This document shows positions 53,098 to 62,970 of a DNA stretch of 64,000 bases, in pieces (positions within the stretch are counted from its first letter, which is position 1; every line of letters begins with the position of its first letter). Source of the DNA: SZUA-320 sp963707875 (GTDB lineage: Bacteria > Gemmatimonadota > Gemmatimonadetes > Gemmatimonadales > GWC2-71-9); assembly GCA_963707875.1 (NCBI GenBank), contig CAVPRU010000002.1, positions 434,001-498,000 on the forward strand, in the 5' to 3' direction. Position numbers and translations under genes: made by a program. Under the pieces are notes generated by a model. It had not been told where the DNA came from and searched no databases. It saw nothing but the letters and a program-made list of their open reading frames with translations.

Positions 53098-56040
53098 TTA
53101 CTGCCGGGCGGCGAGCTTCTGGAACCGGGGATTGCTCCGGAGAGCGTCCCAGGTGGGGTCCACCCGGAGCCAGCCGGGCGAGATGTAGTAGGGTACCGCC
53201 AACAGCGTTTCCAGGACATCGATCGCCCGGTCCGGCTTGCCGGCCAGGGTGTAGATCCGGGCCAGCTGGTGGGCGTTGTACGGGCCGGAGAATCCGTCCT
53301 GGGAGATCGGCAACAGTGCCGCTGATCGCTCGCCGGCCCGGATCGCCTCGTCGAATCGGCCGGCGTACGCCAGCGCCACGCCCGGAGAGCGCCAGCAGGT
53401 AATTGTCGTCCGGAACCTCTTCCAACAACTTCTGGTAGATCGTGACAGCGGAGTCCCCGTGGATTCTGGAGCGCGCCAGATCGCCCTTCAGGTAGTACAG
53501 CGCTGCCGAGATGGTGGCCCGCCCCGCGTCGTCGGTGCCGAAGGCCTGGAGCGGAAGCCGAAGGACCAGCGCCTGGGACTCGTCCGAGAGTGCCCAGTAG
53601 GTGTCCCAGCTCAGCGCCATGTGGGCGGCGACGGCGATCGGCTCGGTGACCCGGGTCGCCTCGGCCAGCACTTCGCGGGCCCGGGGCAGGTCTCCCTGGC
53701 CCAGATAGACCATCGCCTTGCCCTGCCACATGGGAATCAGGGTTGGATGCTGCACCAGGACCCGATCGACTTCTTCCAGGGCTTCAGGATACCGGCGCAT
53801 CCAGATCAGTGCCGTGGCCAACCCCGGGGATCGCGACTTCGGATCCAGGGCTACTACCCGTCGGCCCAGGGTCACCACTTCCTCCCAGCGTCCCGCCCCG
53901 CGACTGGCACTGGCCTCCGCGTTCAGGAGTCCCCACGTGGTTCGGGCTTCGCCGGAGGCCTTCGGTGAGATAGGTCATGGCCCCCGCAGCGTCTCCCAGC
54001 ACGTTCAGATGGTAGGAGCCGAGGGCGAGGAAAGTCTCCGGTGCACTCGGGCGCCAGGGCCTCTGCCCGCTCCGCCGCTCGACGGGCCGCCTCTGCCGCG
54101 GCCCGGCTCGGAGTGGCGAAGTACTGGGTGGAGTACGCGCGGCTCAAGTCAGCCAACGCCAGGGCAAACCCGGAATCGAGGGCCACGGCCCGTTCCAGCA
54201 ATTCCCGCTCGGCCAGAAGGCCCGCCCCACTGCCGGAGCCGCCGGCGGCCTTGGCCTTCAGGTAGGTGTCCCAGGCGGCCAGGTTGGTGGTGGGCCGACG
54301 GGTGAGCTCCTGCTGTCCCCCGGCGCCGAGCTGGATGTTGAGCGCCGTGGCGACCCGTCGGGCCACATCGGCCTGGACCTGGAAGACGTCGGTCAGGTCG
54401 GCATCGAACGGCCTGCTGCCACTTGACGGCCCCCGTGCGGACTTCGATCAGTTCGGGCACCACCTGCACCCGCCCGCCGGTCTCACCCGACCTGATCCAG
54501 GAGACGGTGGCCGACAGCAGGTACTCCACGTTCAGCTCTTTGCCGATGTCGGCCGGCGACTTCGTCGTCTCCCGATACTGATCCGAGCTGCTCCGGGCAA
54601 TGACCTGGAAGCCCTCGATGTTGCTGAGCGTCCCCCGGATCTGATCGGCGACTCCATCCACGAAGTAGGCGTCGTCGGCCGCCCCGCGGTTGGTGAACGG
54701 GAGCACCGCCAGCCGGACTCCGCCTCCGGCGGTGCCCGAGCCGCCCGCGGTGGCGAGCGACATGGCGACGACTCCCCAGAGGGCAATCGCCAGGAACCCG
54801 CCGAGGGCGGCGTTGGTCCAGGTGAGCAGCCGTCCCACCAGTCCCTGCTGCGCGCCCGTGGCCCGGGCCTGTTCCGCCCGCCCAGTCATCACCAGCACCG
54901 CGGCGCCGATGGCCAGCAATCCGACGCCAGTCCCAGGGTCCACATCGGCAGACCGCGCTGGCGGGAGAGAATGAAGGCAAGGGCCAGGCTGGCGGCTGAA
55001 CCGATGCTGAAGAGTCCCCAGACCAGGACCGGCGATGGCCCGGCAGTGGACACCGGTGCGGTGGCCCCGCTTCGGGTGCCCTCGAGGGCCGCGCCGAGTT
55101 CGGCAGCCAGCTGGGCACTGCTCTGCTGCCGATCGGCGGCGGTCTTGGCCAGCGCCCGCGCTACCGCATGGGAGACTGCCACCGGGAGGTTGGGCCGGGT
55201 GGCGGTCAGTGGCCTGGCCGGTTCGGTCAGGCTCCGGGTCATGATGGCCTGAGCGGTGGGGCCGGTGAAGGGCGGCTCGCCGGCCAGCATCTCGTACAGG
55301 ACAGCACCCAGGGCATAGATGTCGGCCCGGGCATCCACGTTGGGGCCACCCATCGCCTGCTCGGGACTCATGTACTGCGGGGTTCCCACCGCCAGGCCGG
55401 TCTTGGTCAACGCCTCGCCCGTGGCGCCCAGGGCGCGGGCAATGCCGAAGTCGGCCACCAGGGCATGGCCACCGCTGAGCAGGATGTTTGCCGGCTTGAT
55501 GTCCCGGTGGACGATCCCCCGCTCGTGGGCATGGGCCAGCGCCTCGGCGACTTCACGGGCCAGTCGCACCGCCTCCTCGACCGGCATCTGGCCCTCACGC
55601 CGCATCCTGGCCTGGAGCGACTCGCCCTCGATGTAGGGCATGACGTAGTACAGCACCCCACCGGCCTCGCCGGAGTCGTACATCGGCAGGATGTGGGGGT
55701 GACTCAGCTGAGCCGCGATCTCGACTTCGCGAAGAAACCGGTCGGCACCCAGGGTGGCGGCCAGTTCGGGCCGCATGACCTTGACCGCCACCTTGCGGCG
55801 GTGCTTGGTGTCGGTGGCCAGGTACACGGTGGCCATCCCGCCTTCCCCGACAATCCGCTCGACCTGGTACCGCTCTCCCAGGGCCCGGCGCACCTGGTCC
55901 ACTTCGACCGTTCCGGTGGCCTGGGTGCGAGCAGGTACCCCCGGTTCGGTGGGGGTGGCGGTGCCGCAGTGGAGGCAGAAATGCGCCTCCTCCGAGAGTG
56001 GGGTATGACACGCTGGGCACGCGCGGGCAGCTGTCGCCAT
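53098..56040 (-). pseudogene. Ser/Thr protein kinase with zinc ribbon, membrane segment, TolB-like and TPR domains, about five frameshifts
   Basis: Start ATG 56040. Zinc ribbon CPACHTPLSEEAHFCLHCG (8-26); kinase domain with GEGGMATVYLA, Lys87 in KVAVKVM, VHRDIKPANILL, ADFGIARAL and MSPEQAMGG; then membrane helices, a stretch RLAVLPFTNRGAADDAYFV with GELNVEYLLSATV-like sequence, and TPR-type repeats to the stop at 53098 (RFDEAIRAGERSAALLP, KPDRAIDVLETLLAV). Frame changes near 54936 (-1), 54412, 54043, 53957 and 53384 (+1 each). The intact form would be about 975 residues, a common Gemmatimonadota architecture. Confidence 0.8.
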
Positions 56041-56137
56041 CAACCGTCCATGAAGGAGAAGAACTGCTGTCTGGGAGAACGATCCAATCAAGTCACACCA
56101 GGGGCCACAGGCAAGCAGGCCCCCGGTTCTTTGCTAG

Positions 56138-56306
56138 GCCTCCGGTTCAGCAGGCCCAGAGTTTGGGATCGTTGACGATCGATTGGCTCAGTTGCTTGGC
56201 GCTGACAATGTCGGTGATCGAAATCCGACCGCCGGGTTTGAGGACCCGGAACATCTCCTCAATCACCTTCCGCTTCCGGAAGGAGAGGTTGATGACCCCG
56301 TTGGAG
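56138..56306 (-). pseudogene. Fragment of an ArsM-like methyltransferase gene
   Basis: About 56 codons matching the gene at the right window edge: NGVINLSFRKRKVIEEMF, RVLKPGGRISITDIV, SQSIVNDPKLWA are identical in protein, while the DNA differs at roughly one base in eight, mostly silent. Both ends of homology are abrupt (TCCAACGG at one side, TGAACCGGAGG at the other). The in-frame TGA at 56147-56149 coincides with the TGA of the other copy. The methyltransferase core is incomplete, so not functional. Confidence 0.8.
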
Positions 56307-56350
56307 TTCAGAATCGGAGTCACGTTGGTTCCCTGAATCCCGATCTGGCT

Positions 56351-56407
56351 TGTGGTGGGTCGATTGGGGTATCGATTGCAGGTGCCGGAACCCGACGTTC
56401 GCGCGGG
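56351..56407 (+). repeat. Short repeat block B, copy 1
   Basis: TGTGGTGGGTCGATTGG and CCGGAACCCGACGTTCGCG, separated by 16 bases. The same two strings, closer together, recur at 63485-63526 near the second ArsM copy. Confidence 0.6.
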
Positions 56408-56472
56408 GTTGATCAAGACGCCGCAGCCTATCGCCCAGCCTTGACACGCTCCGGGGATCTGCCCGCCTCACA

Positions 56473-58134
56473 CTATGGAGCGAGCGTTACCCCGAACCGG
56501 AGACTGGCCGCCGAACGAGAGCCCTCCGGCACGTCAAACCGGAAGGCCAGGCCCCCGGCCGGGGAGATCCGTTCGAAGTGCCCCGCCAACCACAGCTGCC
56601 GGCCCGGCCCCACGCGCCACCTCGCGAACGCCGTGAGACCCACGGTCAGCGCGTCCGCTGAATAGAGCCCGATCTCCTTGGCCAGGTACCTCGTGTAGGT
56701 AGGGCCCCGTCGACCGGGTGTCGGGATGGAACTGGTGGGCCCGTAGGAATGAAGCCCGATCGCGCTGCCGAGCAGCACCGGACCCAGATGCCGTGCCAGT
56801 TCGACGTCCACCCAGGGGTTCAGGGCGCGGATGTCGGTCCGCAGCTGGGCCACCGAATCGGCGCGGACCCGCTGCTCCTGCTGGAAGCCGATCACCAGCG
56901 CACCGACCCATCCCTCCCGCGCCGCGGGGTGGAGCCAGAGGGAGAGTTGCCCGTCGAACATGTGCTCTGCGGCGGTGAACGTCACGCCGGTCGGCTCTTC
57001 GCTCGCCTCCTCGGCGGTGCCGGTCAGCCGTTCGTAGCGGGCCTCCGCCGCGAGGGTGATGGCCTCGTTGAGCGGCCGTGACAAGGCGACGGTCGCGCGC
57101 CATCCGCTGGTTTCCCATCGGTCGGCGGGGGGATCGTTCTGTTCCGCTCTCCACTGGCGCAGGGCCAGCCGGGTGGCCTCGACGGTCGCGGCCACCGTCA
57201 GGCGGGGGCGGGTGTAACCCACGTCAACCCCCGCAGCCCATGCATCGGCGTCGGTGCGCCGGTAGTAGGCCCCGGCGATCGCCGTGCCGGTGACCTCCTG
57301 ATAGCCCCGGAGGTCGTGTACCTCCCCGTTGGCGGCGACCTCGATCAACTGGGTGGTTTCCGTCCGGCCCAGCCACCGCCCGTGAGCACCCACGGTGACC
57401 GACCCGACCCGGCGCACCGCCCCGGCGGAGACCCCGGGCGCGGTGGTCCGGACGTTCCGGGTGAGGCCGGAGACGACCGTGCGGCTATCGAGCGACTCAT
57501 ATCCCAGGGCCAGCCCCAAGCCCCAGTCGCCGAGCCGCCAGCCGCCACCCCCCTCCAGCAGCACCCGGTTTCGCTTTACCGCCGCCTCGGAGGTGTCGGT
57601 GAGGACAAAGGGGCTGCTTGAGAAGGGATGAGCCGCATCGGCCGCTGTCCCCGGGTCGACCTGTTCCTGGTCCACCAGCGCTCGGCCGATGAAGGCCCCA
57701 CCCGGAAGGGCACTCCAGCCGCTCGCCCTCACCTGCAGCAGGGAGGTCTGCGGCGGATCGAGCGGGCGCCGGTAGCTGCCTCGCTGACTGGCCCATCCTC
57801 CGAGGAAATCGGTCCGGCGGTCGTCCATTTCCCCGGGAGCGGCGGCGGGGTTCCCGCCGGTCCAGAACACCCCGGTCCGGGGCGCTCCCCAGAAGAGCCG
57901 GGGGCCGCAGCTGGTGAGGCCGGGCAGCGACCGGGGGAGATCCCCTCGGTGCGCCAGCGGGCTCCAGTTGCGAACCCAGGACGGCGCCTCGCAGTCTTTC
58001 GTGATCCCGAGGGACTGCCCGGACAGAGGCGACGCCGGCGCCAGAAGCAGGACGCCAAGACTCATCCAGGCGACAGCCCGGGCTGGGCTCCGGCTGGCTG
58101 GGACCCTGAACCGCACGTCGCGGCGCCGGGTCAT
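56473..58134 (-). CDS. DUF6850-type outer membrane beta-barrel protein
   Basis: 553 residues, signal peptide WMSLGVLLLAPASPLSG. Alternating strand pattern with aromatic girdles to the C-terminal LRFGVTLAP, and the N-terminal KDCEAPSWVRNWSPLAHRGD. In other genomes DUF6850 barrels follow a DUF4876 protein and a TonB receptor, exactly as here (ATG overlaps the receptor stop as ATGA). Probably part of an outer membrane uptake or surface complex. Confidence 0.75.
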   Translation of the reverse strand: MTRRRDVRFRVPASRSPARAVAWMSLGVLLLAPASPLSGQSLGITKDCEAPSWVRNWSPLAHRGDLPRSLPGLTSCGPRLFWGAPRTGVFWTGGNPAAAPGEMDDRRTDFLGGWASQRGSYRRPLDPPQTSLLQVRASGWSALPGGAFIGRALVDQEQVDPGTAADAAHPFSSSPFVLTDTSEAAVKRNRVLLEGGGGWRLGDWGLGLALGYESLDSRTVVSGLTRNVRTTAPGVSAGAVRRVGSVTVGAHGRWLGRTETTQLIEVAANGEVHDLRGYQEVTGTAIAGAYYRRTDADAWAAGVDVGYTRPRLTVAATVEATRLALRQWRAEQNDPPADRWETSGWRATVALSRPLNEAITLAAEARYERLTGTAEEASEEPTGVTFTAAEHMFDGQLSLWLHPAAREGWVGALVIGFQQEQRVRADSVAQLRTDIRALNPWVDVELARHLGPVLLGSAIGLHSYGPTSSIPTPGRRGPTYTRYLAKEIGLYSADALTVGLTAFARWRVGPGRQLWLAGHFERISPAGGLAFRFDVPEGSRSAASLRFGVTLAP

Positions 58135-60905
58135 TGCCAGACCGGCAGCGGCATGGTGACCTCCAGCCCGACCCGGACCCGCGGGAACAGACGGCCGATC
58201 GTGTCAAAGTCGCCGTAGTTCCCGATCCGGTCGAGCGCGTTGAACGCGTAGAAGGCGAAACGGCCGCCGAGCGGAAGGGTCTTGCTGACCTGCAGACTGA
58301 GCAGCCAGTCGTTGGGCCCAACTCTCCCGTCAGTGATCTGGCCTTTGAGGGGGACGCGCAGGTCGGCGTACTCCGGGGCACCGCGTTCTTCCGGCGGGAC
58401 CGGCACCAGGGTGCCACCACGGGTCAGGTAGCCGGCAAAGCCCAGGGTGTCGGTTGCCGCGATGTCGCGGATCCGCTGCTTGAGGGTCGCCTGCACGGTC
58501 GCGGTGATGACGATGCCGAGTTCTGGTTGCTGGTGGATGAACCTGGTGGTAAGCAGCAGCAGCTCCCCAGTCCGGGTGCTCCCCAGCCAATACGGTGCAC
58601 GGAGGATGTGTTCCGACACCTGGAAGTTGCTGAACTCCGAGTTCAGCAGGAGACTGGTGTTCTCGACTTGGCTCCAAGTCCACGAGCCGTTGAGCGCAAT
58701 CCGGGTGCCGGTGTGGGGGATCTCCGGGGTCGTGGCGGTCATCTCGACCCCGTGGTTGCGCACGGTCAGGGTCTGACTGGGACGGTCAATGAGCACGGGT
58801 ACCGAATCCCTGGCAATCGGCGGCTCCAGGATCTCGGGGGGCTGTCCGGTGCCGATCGTGCCGGGGTCCAGCGCATACCGGTCCCGGATGAGGGAGGTGG
58901 GATCGCTCCGGAATCCGACCGCACCGTTGGTGCGCTCCAGAAACCCGGCGAGGGCAAGCGCGCCCCCGTGGGATCCGAGGTCGAGATCCAATCCGAGTTC
59001 CAGGTGATCCGAGGTGGTGAACCCCAACTCGGGGTTGCCACGGTCCAGGATCCGGGTGGTGATCACCGCCAGCCGCTCCGCGGGGTTGTTGGCGAAGTAG
59101 TTCACGTTCACCAGATCGTGGTACTGCACCCCGGGATACAACTGCATGAGGGTGGGCGCCTTGGCGAGCCGACCGGCCCCGACTCGTGCTCGAAGCCAAG
59201 GCTGGGGGCCGAACTCGACCGTGGCCCGCGGCCCCAGCACAATGTCCCGGGTCTGGGTCAGGCTCCCACCTTCATGGAGCAGGTCGAGCCGGATGCCACC
59301 CTGCAGACTCAGGTAGGAATCCCGACCCAGAATCCAGGTCACCCGGTCGTCGAGGTAGAGGGCGCTCATCAGCAGGGGCGGAATCGAGTCGAGCCGGCGG
59401 GGTCGGTCGTACCCGTTGACCCCGTTGAACTGGCTCTGTGGCGGGAACTCGATGTCGAACTGGAGCCCGGCGCCGGTGTTCCATTCGCGCCGGAGTTCCG
59501 CGCCGGAGAGGATCGTGTGCCGGCCACCCAACGCCTGGATCCCGGTGCGGAATTCGGGACGAAGATAGAGGTGCCGGGGGTCGCCCTCGACGTCGGCGCG
59601 CCCCAGGTAGGCCCCCCCGACGTACTTGCCGACGTGGCGGCCTTCGGTCAGGGCATTGGTGAATGGCTGGGCGCCCCGGAGCTTGAACTCCTGGCCGAAA
59701 CTGCGCTGGCGCATACCCTCAAATCCCGCCGTGATCTCCAGCCGGGCCTCCTCCCCCAGTTGTAGCCGGGCCCGTTCGGAAAGCCGAAGGCTGCCCTCCC
59801 GGCTTCGGGTCGCCACCCCGGGAAAGGCGGCAATCTCGGGACGGTCTTCGAGCACCTGGAAGGCATCGAGCCGCGAATCGAGGGTGAGGCTCGCTCCCTG
59901 GTAGCGGTGGGCCAGTTGCAGGGCAAACCGGCTGCCGATTTCGTCGGTCTGTCCCGGCGCGATCAGGGTCCGCGCCAAGTTCAGCGTTCCGCTGAGAAGG
60001 TGCGACGTCCCGAGGGCATCGCCTCCGACGACGCTGGCCTCCAGGCTCCGGGAGTCGAGCCGAACGAGGACTTCGGGCGCCACCTTGCCCGCCCGGGTAT
60101 CCACCAGGATGGCTCCCTGGGTGAGGTCGCCATATCGCACTGACGGCACCCCCCGGATGACCTCGACCCGCTCGATCGTGGCCGCCGGGAATCGGCGGAG
60201 GTCAACGCCTCCGCCGGCGGAGGTCGGGAAGCCGAGCTCTCCCCGAGGGCCCAGGGTCTGGAAGTTGGCGTTGTTCGACACCGGAATGCCGTCGAGGACG
60301 ATCTGGGTCCCGAAGGCCGCGAGTTGGTTGGCGCTGGGCTGTCCGGCCGCAGCGATCGTGGTGCTTCCGCCGGTCGAGACCGCGACGGCGCGGAGCGAGA
60401 TCTGCTGGACTCCGTCCAGTCCCGGGGGGGAGAGGGTGACCCCGGGGATCAACTCGAGCAGCCCGGCGAGGGAGGCTGCCGCCTGGTTCCGGATCGCTTC
60501 ACGTTCGATTACCGACGCGGTCGTCAGTTCGCCGCGCGCCCGGCCCACCGGGTCCGCGGTGACCACGATCCCGGGAAGCTGCAACGCGCTCTTCGCCAGG
60601 ACCAGATCCAGCGAGACGCTCCCCTCGGCCGGGAGCAGCACCGCCTGCCGGAGCGGGGCGTAACCAACCAGGATGACTCGGACGGTCTGCGGGCCGGGGG
60701 GGAGGCTGTCGAGCCGGTACTGTCCATCGGCCCCAGTCTGGGTCTGGAAGCTGGTCCCCTCGAGACTCACGATCGCGCTGGCGAGCGGAGCACCGGTCGC
60801 GGTCTCCGTGACCCGCCCGGTGACGCGGACCTGCCCGGCCGCCGCCGCGGGACAGAGCATCAGGGCCAGACCGAGGGCGATGAGAGTTCTTGCCGGAATC
60901 CCCAA
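58131..60905 (-). CDS. TonB-dependent receptor with N-terminal carboxypeptidase-regulatory-like domain
   Basis: 924 residues from TTG 60905, chosen because AGGAAGAGG lies just before it and a signal peptide (LIALGLALMLCPAAAAG) follows; an ATG at 60977 would overlap the preceding gene by 58 bases. N-terminal beta-sandwich VTGRVTETATGAPLASAIVSL, plug domain with SVIEREAIRNQAAASLAGLL and VEVIRGVPSVRYGDLTQGAIL, then the 22-strand barrel ending VGLEVTMPLPVW. Imports an unknown large substrate using TonB energy. Middle gene of a three-gene operon. Confidence 0.88.
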   Translation of the reverse strand: MGIPARTLIALGLALMLCPAAAAGQVRVTGRVTETATGAPLASAIVSLEGTSFQTQTGADGQYRLDSLPPGPQTVRVILVGYAPLRQAVLLPAEGSVSLDLVLAKSALQLPGIVVTADPVGRARGELTTASVIEREAIRNQAAASLAGLLELIPGVTLSPPGLDGVQQISLRAVAVSTGGSTTIAAAGQPSANQLAAFGTQIVLDGIPVSNNANFQTLGPRGELGFPTSAGGGVDLRRFPAATIERVEVIRGVPSVRYGDLTQGAILVDTRAGKVAPEVLVRLDSRSLEASVVGGDALGTSHLLSGTLNLARTLIAPGQTDEIGSRFALQLAHRYQGASLTLDSRLDAFQVLEDRPEIAAFPGVATRSREGSLRLSERARLQLGEEARLEITAGFEGMRQRSFGQEFKLRGAQPFTNALTEGRHVGKYVGGAYLGRADVEGDPRHLYLRPEFRTGIQALGGRHTILSGAELRREWNTGAGLQFDIEFPPQSQFNGVNGYDRPRRLDSIPPLLMSALYLDDRVTWILGRDSYLSLQGGIRLDLLHEGGSLTQTRDIVLGPRATVEFGPQPWLRARVGAGRLAKAPTLMQLYPGVQYHDLVNVNYFANNPAERLAVITTRILDRGNPELGFTTSDHLELGLDLDLGSHGGALALAGFLERTNGAVGFRSDPTSLIRDRYALDPGTIGTGQPPEILEPPIARDSVPVLIDRPSQTLTVRNHGVEMTATTPEIPHTGTRIALNGSWTWSQVENTSLLLNSEFSNFQVSEHILRAPYWLGSTRTGELLLLTTRFIHQQPELGIVITATVQATLKQRIRDIAATDTLGFAGYLTRGGTLVPVPPEERGAPEYADLRVPLKGQITDGRVGPNDWLLSLQVSKTLPLGGRFAFYAFNALDRIGNYGDFDTIGRLFPRVRVGLEVTMPLPVWQ

Positions 60906-60919
60906 AGTGCGCCTCTTCC

Positions 60920-62149
60920 TTACCGGGGGGCCGTCTTGGGAGCGCGGAAGAGGTCCGCCGCACTGTTCCGGGTCCACTGGTAGGGGCCATTGCCACTGGC
61001 CCCGGTGCGAAGCCGCTGAGCCGAGAACAGGTACATGCCATCACCCAGCAGGTAGGCGGTCTTCTGGTCGAATCGGCGATGCACGTAGACCGGGCACAGG
61101 CGCTGGGGATAGTCGTAGACGGTCAGGAGCGAGACCACCTGCAACAGGCGTTCGGCCGGGATGTGGAGGACTTTGGAACCGCTGACCGGCAAGTTGGCTG
61201 TGCGCAGGGTGGCGAGGTCGGTCGGGACTGCCAGATACCAGGGATTTATCAGACGGAAGCCGCTCAACCCGTGTCCACCCAGATCCTGACGGGGCCCGAC
61301 GCTGGTGAGGTTCGGCACACTGGGATTGTCCACGTCGCGGGAGCCGAGGCTCTCGAAATCGGCGTTGGACAGGTCGTAGCCCTGCTGGATCAGTGGGCGG
61401 TGGTCAATCGCATCGGTGGCAATGAGCTTGTGCTCCCCGGGCTGAATGGGGAAGTCCCGCCCCGTGCCGGGGAACCGCTCAATCCGCCCACCCCAGACGC
61501 CTGTCGGGTCGTTCTGGAAGTTGTCGAAGAGGCTGCAGGGGAAGCCTGGGGCCTCGAAGGTCAGCGCGTCGGCGACGCCGAGTAGCATCCCATCCAGATA
61601 GATGGTGGAATCGGTGTTGTTGGCGATCACGACATAGCCCCCGTCGACGTAACCGCCGATGATGGGGTCATACGTGCTCTCCTGCGCATACTCCGCGAAC
61701 ACCAGGGTGCCACGTCGGCTCGCCGGGGCCCGCACGGTGTCCACCGCCGCCCGCCCGGCCACCCGGAGATCCTGGTGGAGGACGAAGCCCAGCGCGTCGT
61801 CGCCGGGCCCAAGCAGGGCCTGCTCCGTCGGGCTGAGCCAGCGGCGCACCAAGAGGAGATAGTCCCCCTGGCTCGCGCCGGCGAGGAGGACACTGCCGTC
61901 CGCCCCGGTGGAGAGGGGCGCCCCCGAGTCGGTGGCCCCCCGGGGCATCAGCCGCACCTCGGCGCCCGGAATGCCGGTGGCCCACCCAAGGGCGGTGCCG
62001 GTTGATTCATCGGCGGGATCGGGGAGGATCCGGAGCGTCAGATCGCCCTGCGGAGGCGGTGGTGGATCTACGAAGGCGGTCCCGCCCCCACACGCCCCGG
62101 ACAGGAGCAAGGCGACGAGCACATGGACACGCCGGGGCCGTGAGATCAT
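60920..62149 (-). CDS. DUF4876 lipoprotein
   Basis: 409 residues from ATG 62149. Lipobox LLLSGACGGG. Mature part begins DPPPPPQGDLTLRIL and contains a carboxypeptidase-like domain, GYVVIANNTDSTIYLDGMLL, KLIATDAIDHRPLIQQGYDL and a C-terminal region YVHRRFDQKTAYLL. The first gene of the operon with the TonB receptor (14-base gap) and DUF6850 barrel; it likely sits on the outer membrane as a partner of the receptor. Paralogue at 48874. Confidence 0.8.
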   Translation of the reverse strand: MISRPRRVHVLVALLLSGACGGGTAFVDPPPPPQGDLTLRILPDPADESTGTALGWATGIPGAEVRLMPRGATDSGAPLSTGADGSVLLAGASQGDYLLLVRRWLSPTEQALLGPGDDALGFVLHQDLRVAGRAAVDTVRAPASRRGTLVFAEYAQESTYDPIIGGYVDGGYVVIANNTDSTIYLDGMLLGVADALTFEAPGFPCSLFDNFQNDPTGVWGGRIERFPGTGRDFPIQPGEHKLIATDAIDHRPLIQQGYDLSNADFESLGSRDVDNPSVPNLTSVGPRQDLGGHGLSGFRLINPWYLAVPTDLATLRTANLPVSGSKVLHIPAERLLQVVSLLTVYDYPQRLCPVYVHRRFDQKTAYLLGDGMYLFSAQRLRTGASGNGPYQWTRNSAADLFRAPKTAPR

Positions 62150-62219
62150 GTCGCTATGGATGCCACTTTGTGGGCTCTCCGTCAAGCGGGTTGCCCGATG
62201 ATCGGTCGCTTGGGTGCCA

Positions 62220-62258
62220 AGCCCTACTACCGGTAGTAGGGCTGCTACGAATAGCAGC
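62220..62258. promoter_or_regulatory. 24-bp perfect palindrome overlapping a second hairpin in a divergent intergenic region
   Basis: AGCCCTACTACC followed by its exact complement (62220-62243), then GCTGCTA-CGAA-TAGCAGC (62241-62258) sharing three bases. Lies between the divergent DUF4876 operon and the thioredoxin-like gene, so may be a common operator or mutually exclusive RNA hairpins. Confidence 0.6.
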
Positions 62259-62337
62259 TTGCGCGTGACCCACCAAGACGCACTTTGGGCTAACGAAGGC
62301 CGGGGGAAGGGTCATCTGAAACAGGGGGCTTCGATCA

Positions 62338-62970
62338 ATGGTATCCGCTCGAGTCAGCACACCACGGCCATTGATCATTGCGGCGCTTGCCGCCTCGCTG
62401 ATCCTGAATGCTGGCCTCGCGATCCGGTACCGTCAATTGTTGGCCAAGTACCAGCTCGAGCGAGTGCTCAGCCGTCTTCCACAGCGCGGCCTGCAGTATC
62501 CGGAGTTTCAGGCCGTTGGTGCCGACGGAGACACCGTCTGGATTGGTTCTAATGACCGGGGCCACCGCCAACTGATCTTCATCGTGTCGAAGACCTGCCC
62601 GTACTGTGTGCAGACCATACCCTTCTGGAAGCAGTTGCTCGAGGACCTCACCGCAGCCGCTCCGGGCAGATTCGAAGCCTTCGCGATTGCGCTGGATACC
62701 GTGCCCGTGACCCAGCGGTATCTCGATTCGGCGGGCCTCCGGGTCAAGGTCGTCGGCTTTCCCGATCGGAGGAACACTCTCCTTGCGAGAGCCACCAACA
62801 CGCCCCAGACCCTCGTTCTCGATGATGATGGCTGGGTACGGTTCGCCCGGGTGGGCCTGGTAGTGGATGGGCCGGTCCGGGACACCATCCGGCGGGCCAT
62901 TACGGCGATAGTCCCCGGAGACACCCTGAACGCCGTGCGCAATTCACCGTCACGAAGGAGAACTCCATGA
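62338..62970 (+). CDS. Membrane-anchored thioredoxin-like protein (CPYC)
   Basis: 210 residues. N-terminal membrane helix (LIIAALAASLILNAGLAI), then a thioredoxin fold: FQAVGADGDTVWIGS, the redox site SKTCPYCVQTIPFWKQ and cis-Pro in NTPQTLVLDDDG. The CPYC dipeptide is typical of glutaredoxins and isomerase-like proteins. ATGA overlap with the next gene indicates a dedicated two-gene unit; it may form or repair the disulfides of that Cys-rich peptide. Confidence 0.8.
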   Translation: MVSARVSTPRPLIIAALAASLILNAGLAIRYRQLLAKYQLERVLSRLPQRGLQYPEFQAVGADGDTVWIGSNDRGHRQLIFIVSKTCPYCVQTIPFWKQLLEDLTAAAPGRFEAFAIALDTVPVTQRYLDSAGLRVKVVGFPDRRNTLLARATNTPQTLVLDDDGWVRFARVGLVVDGPVRDTIRRAITAIVPGDTLNAVRNSPSRRRTP

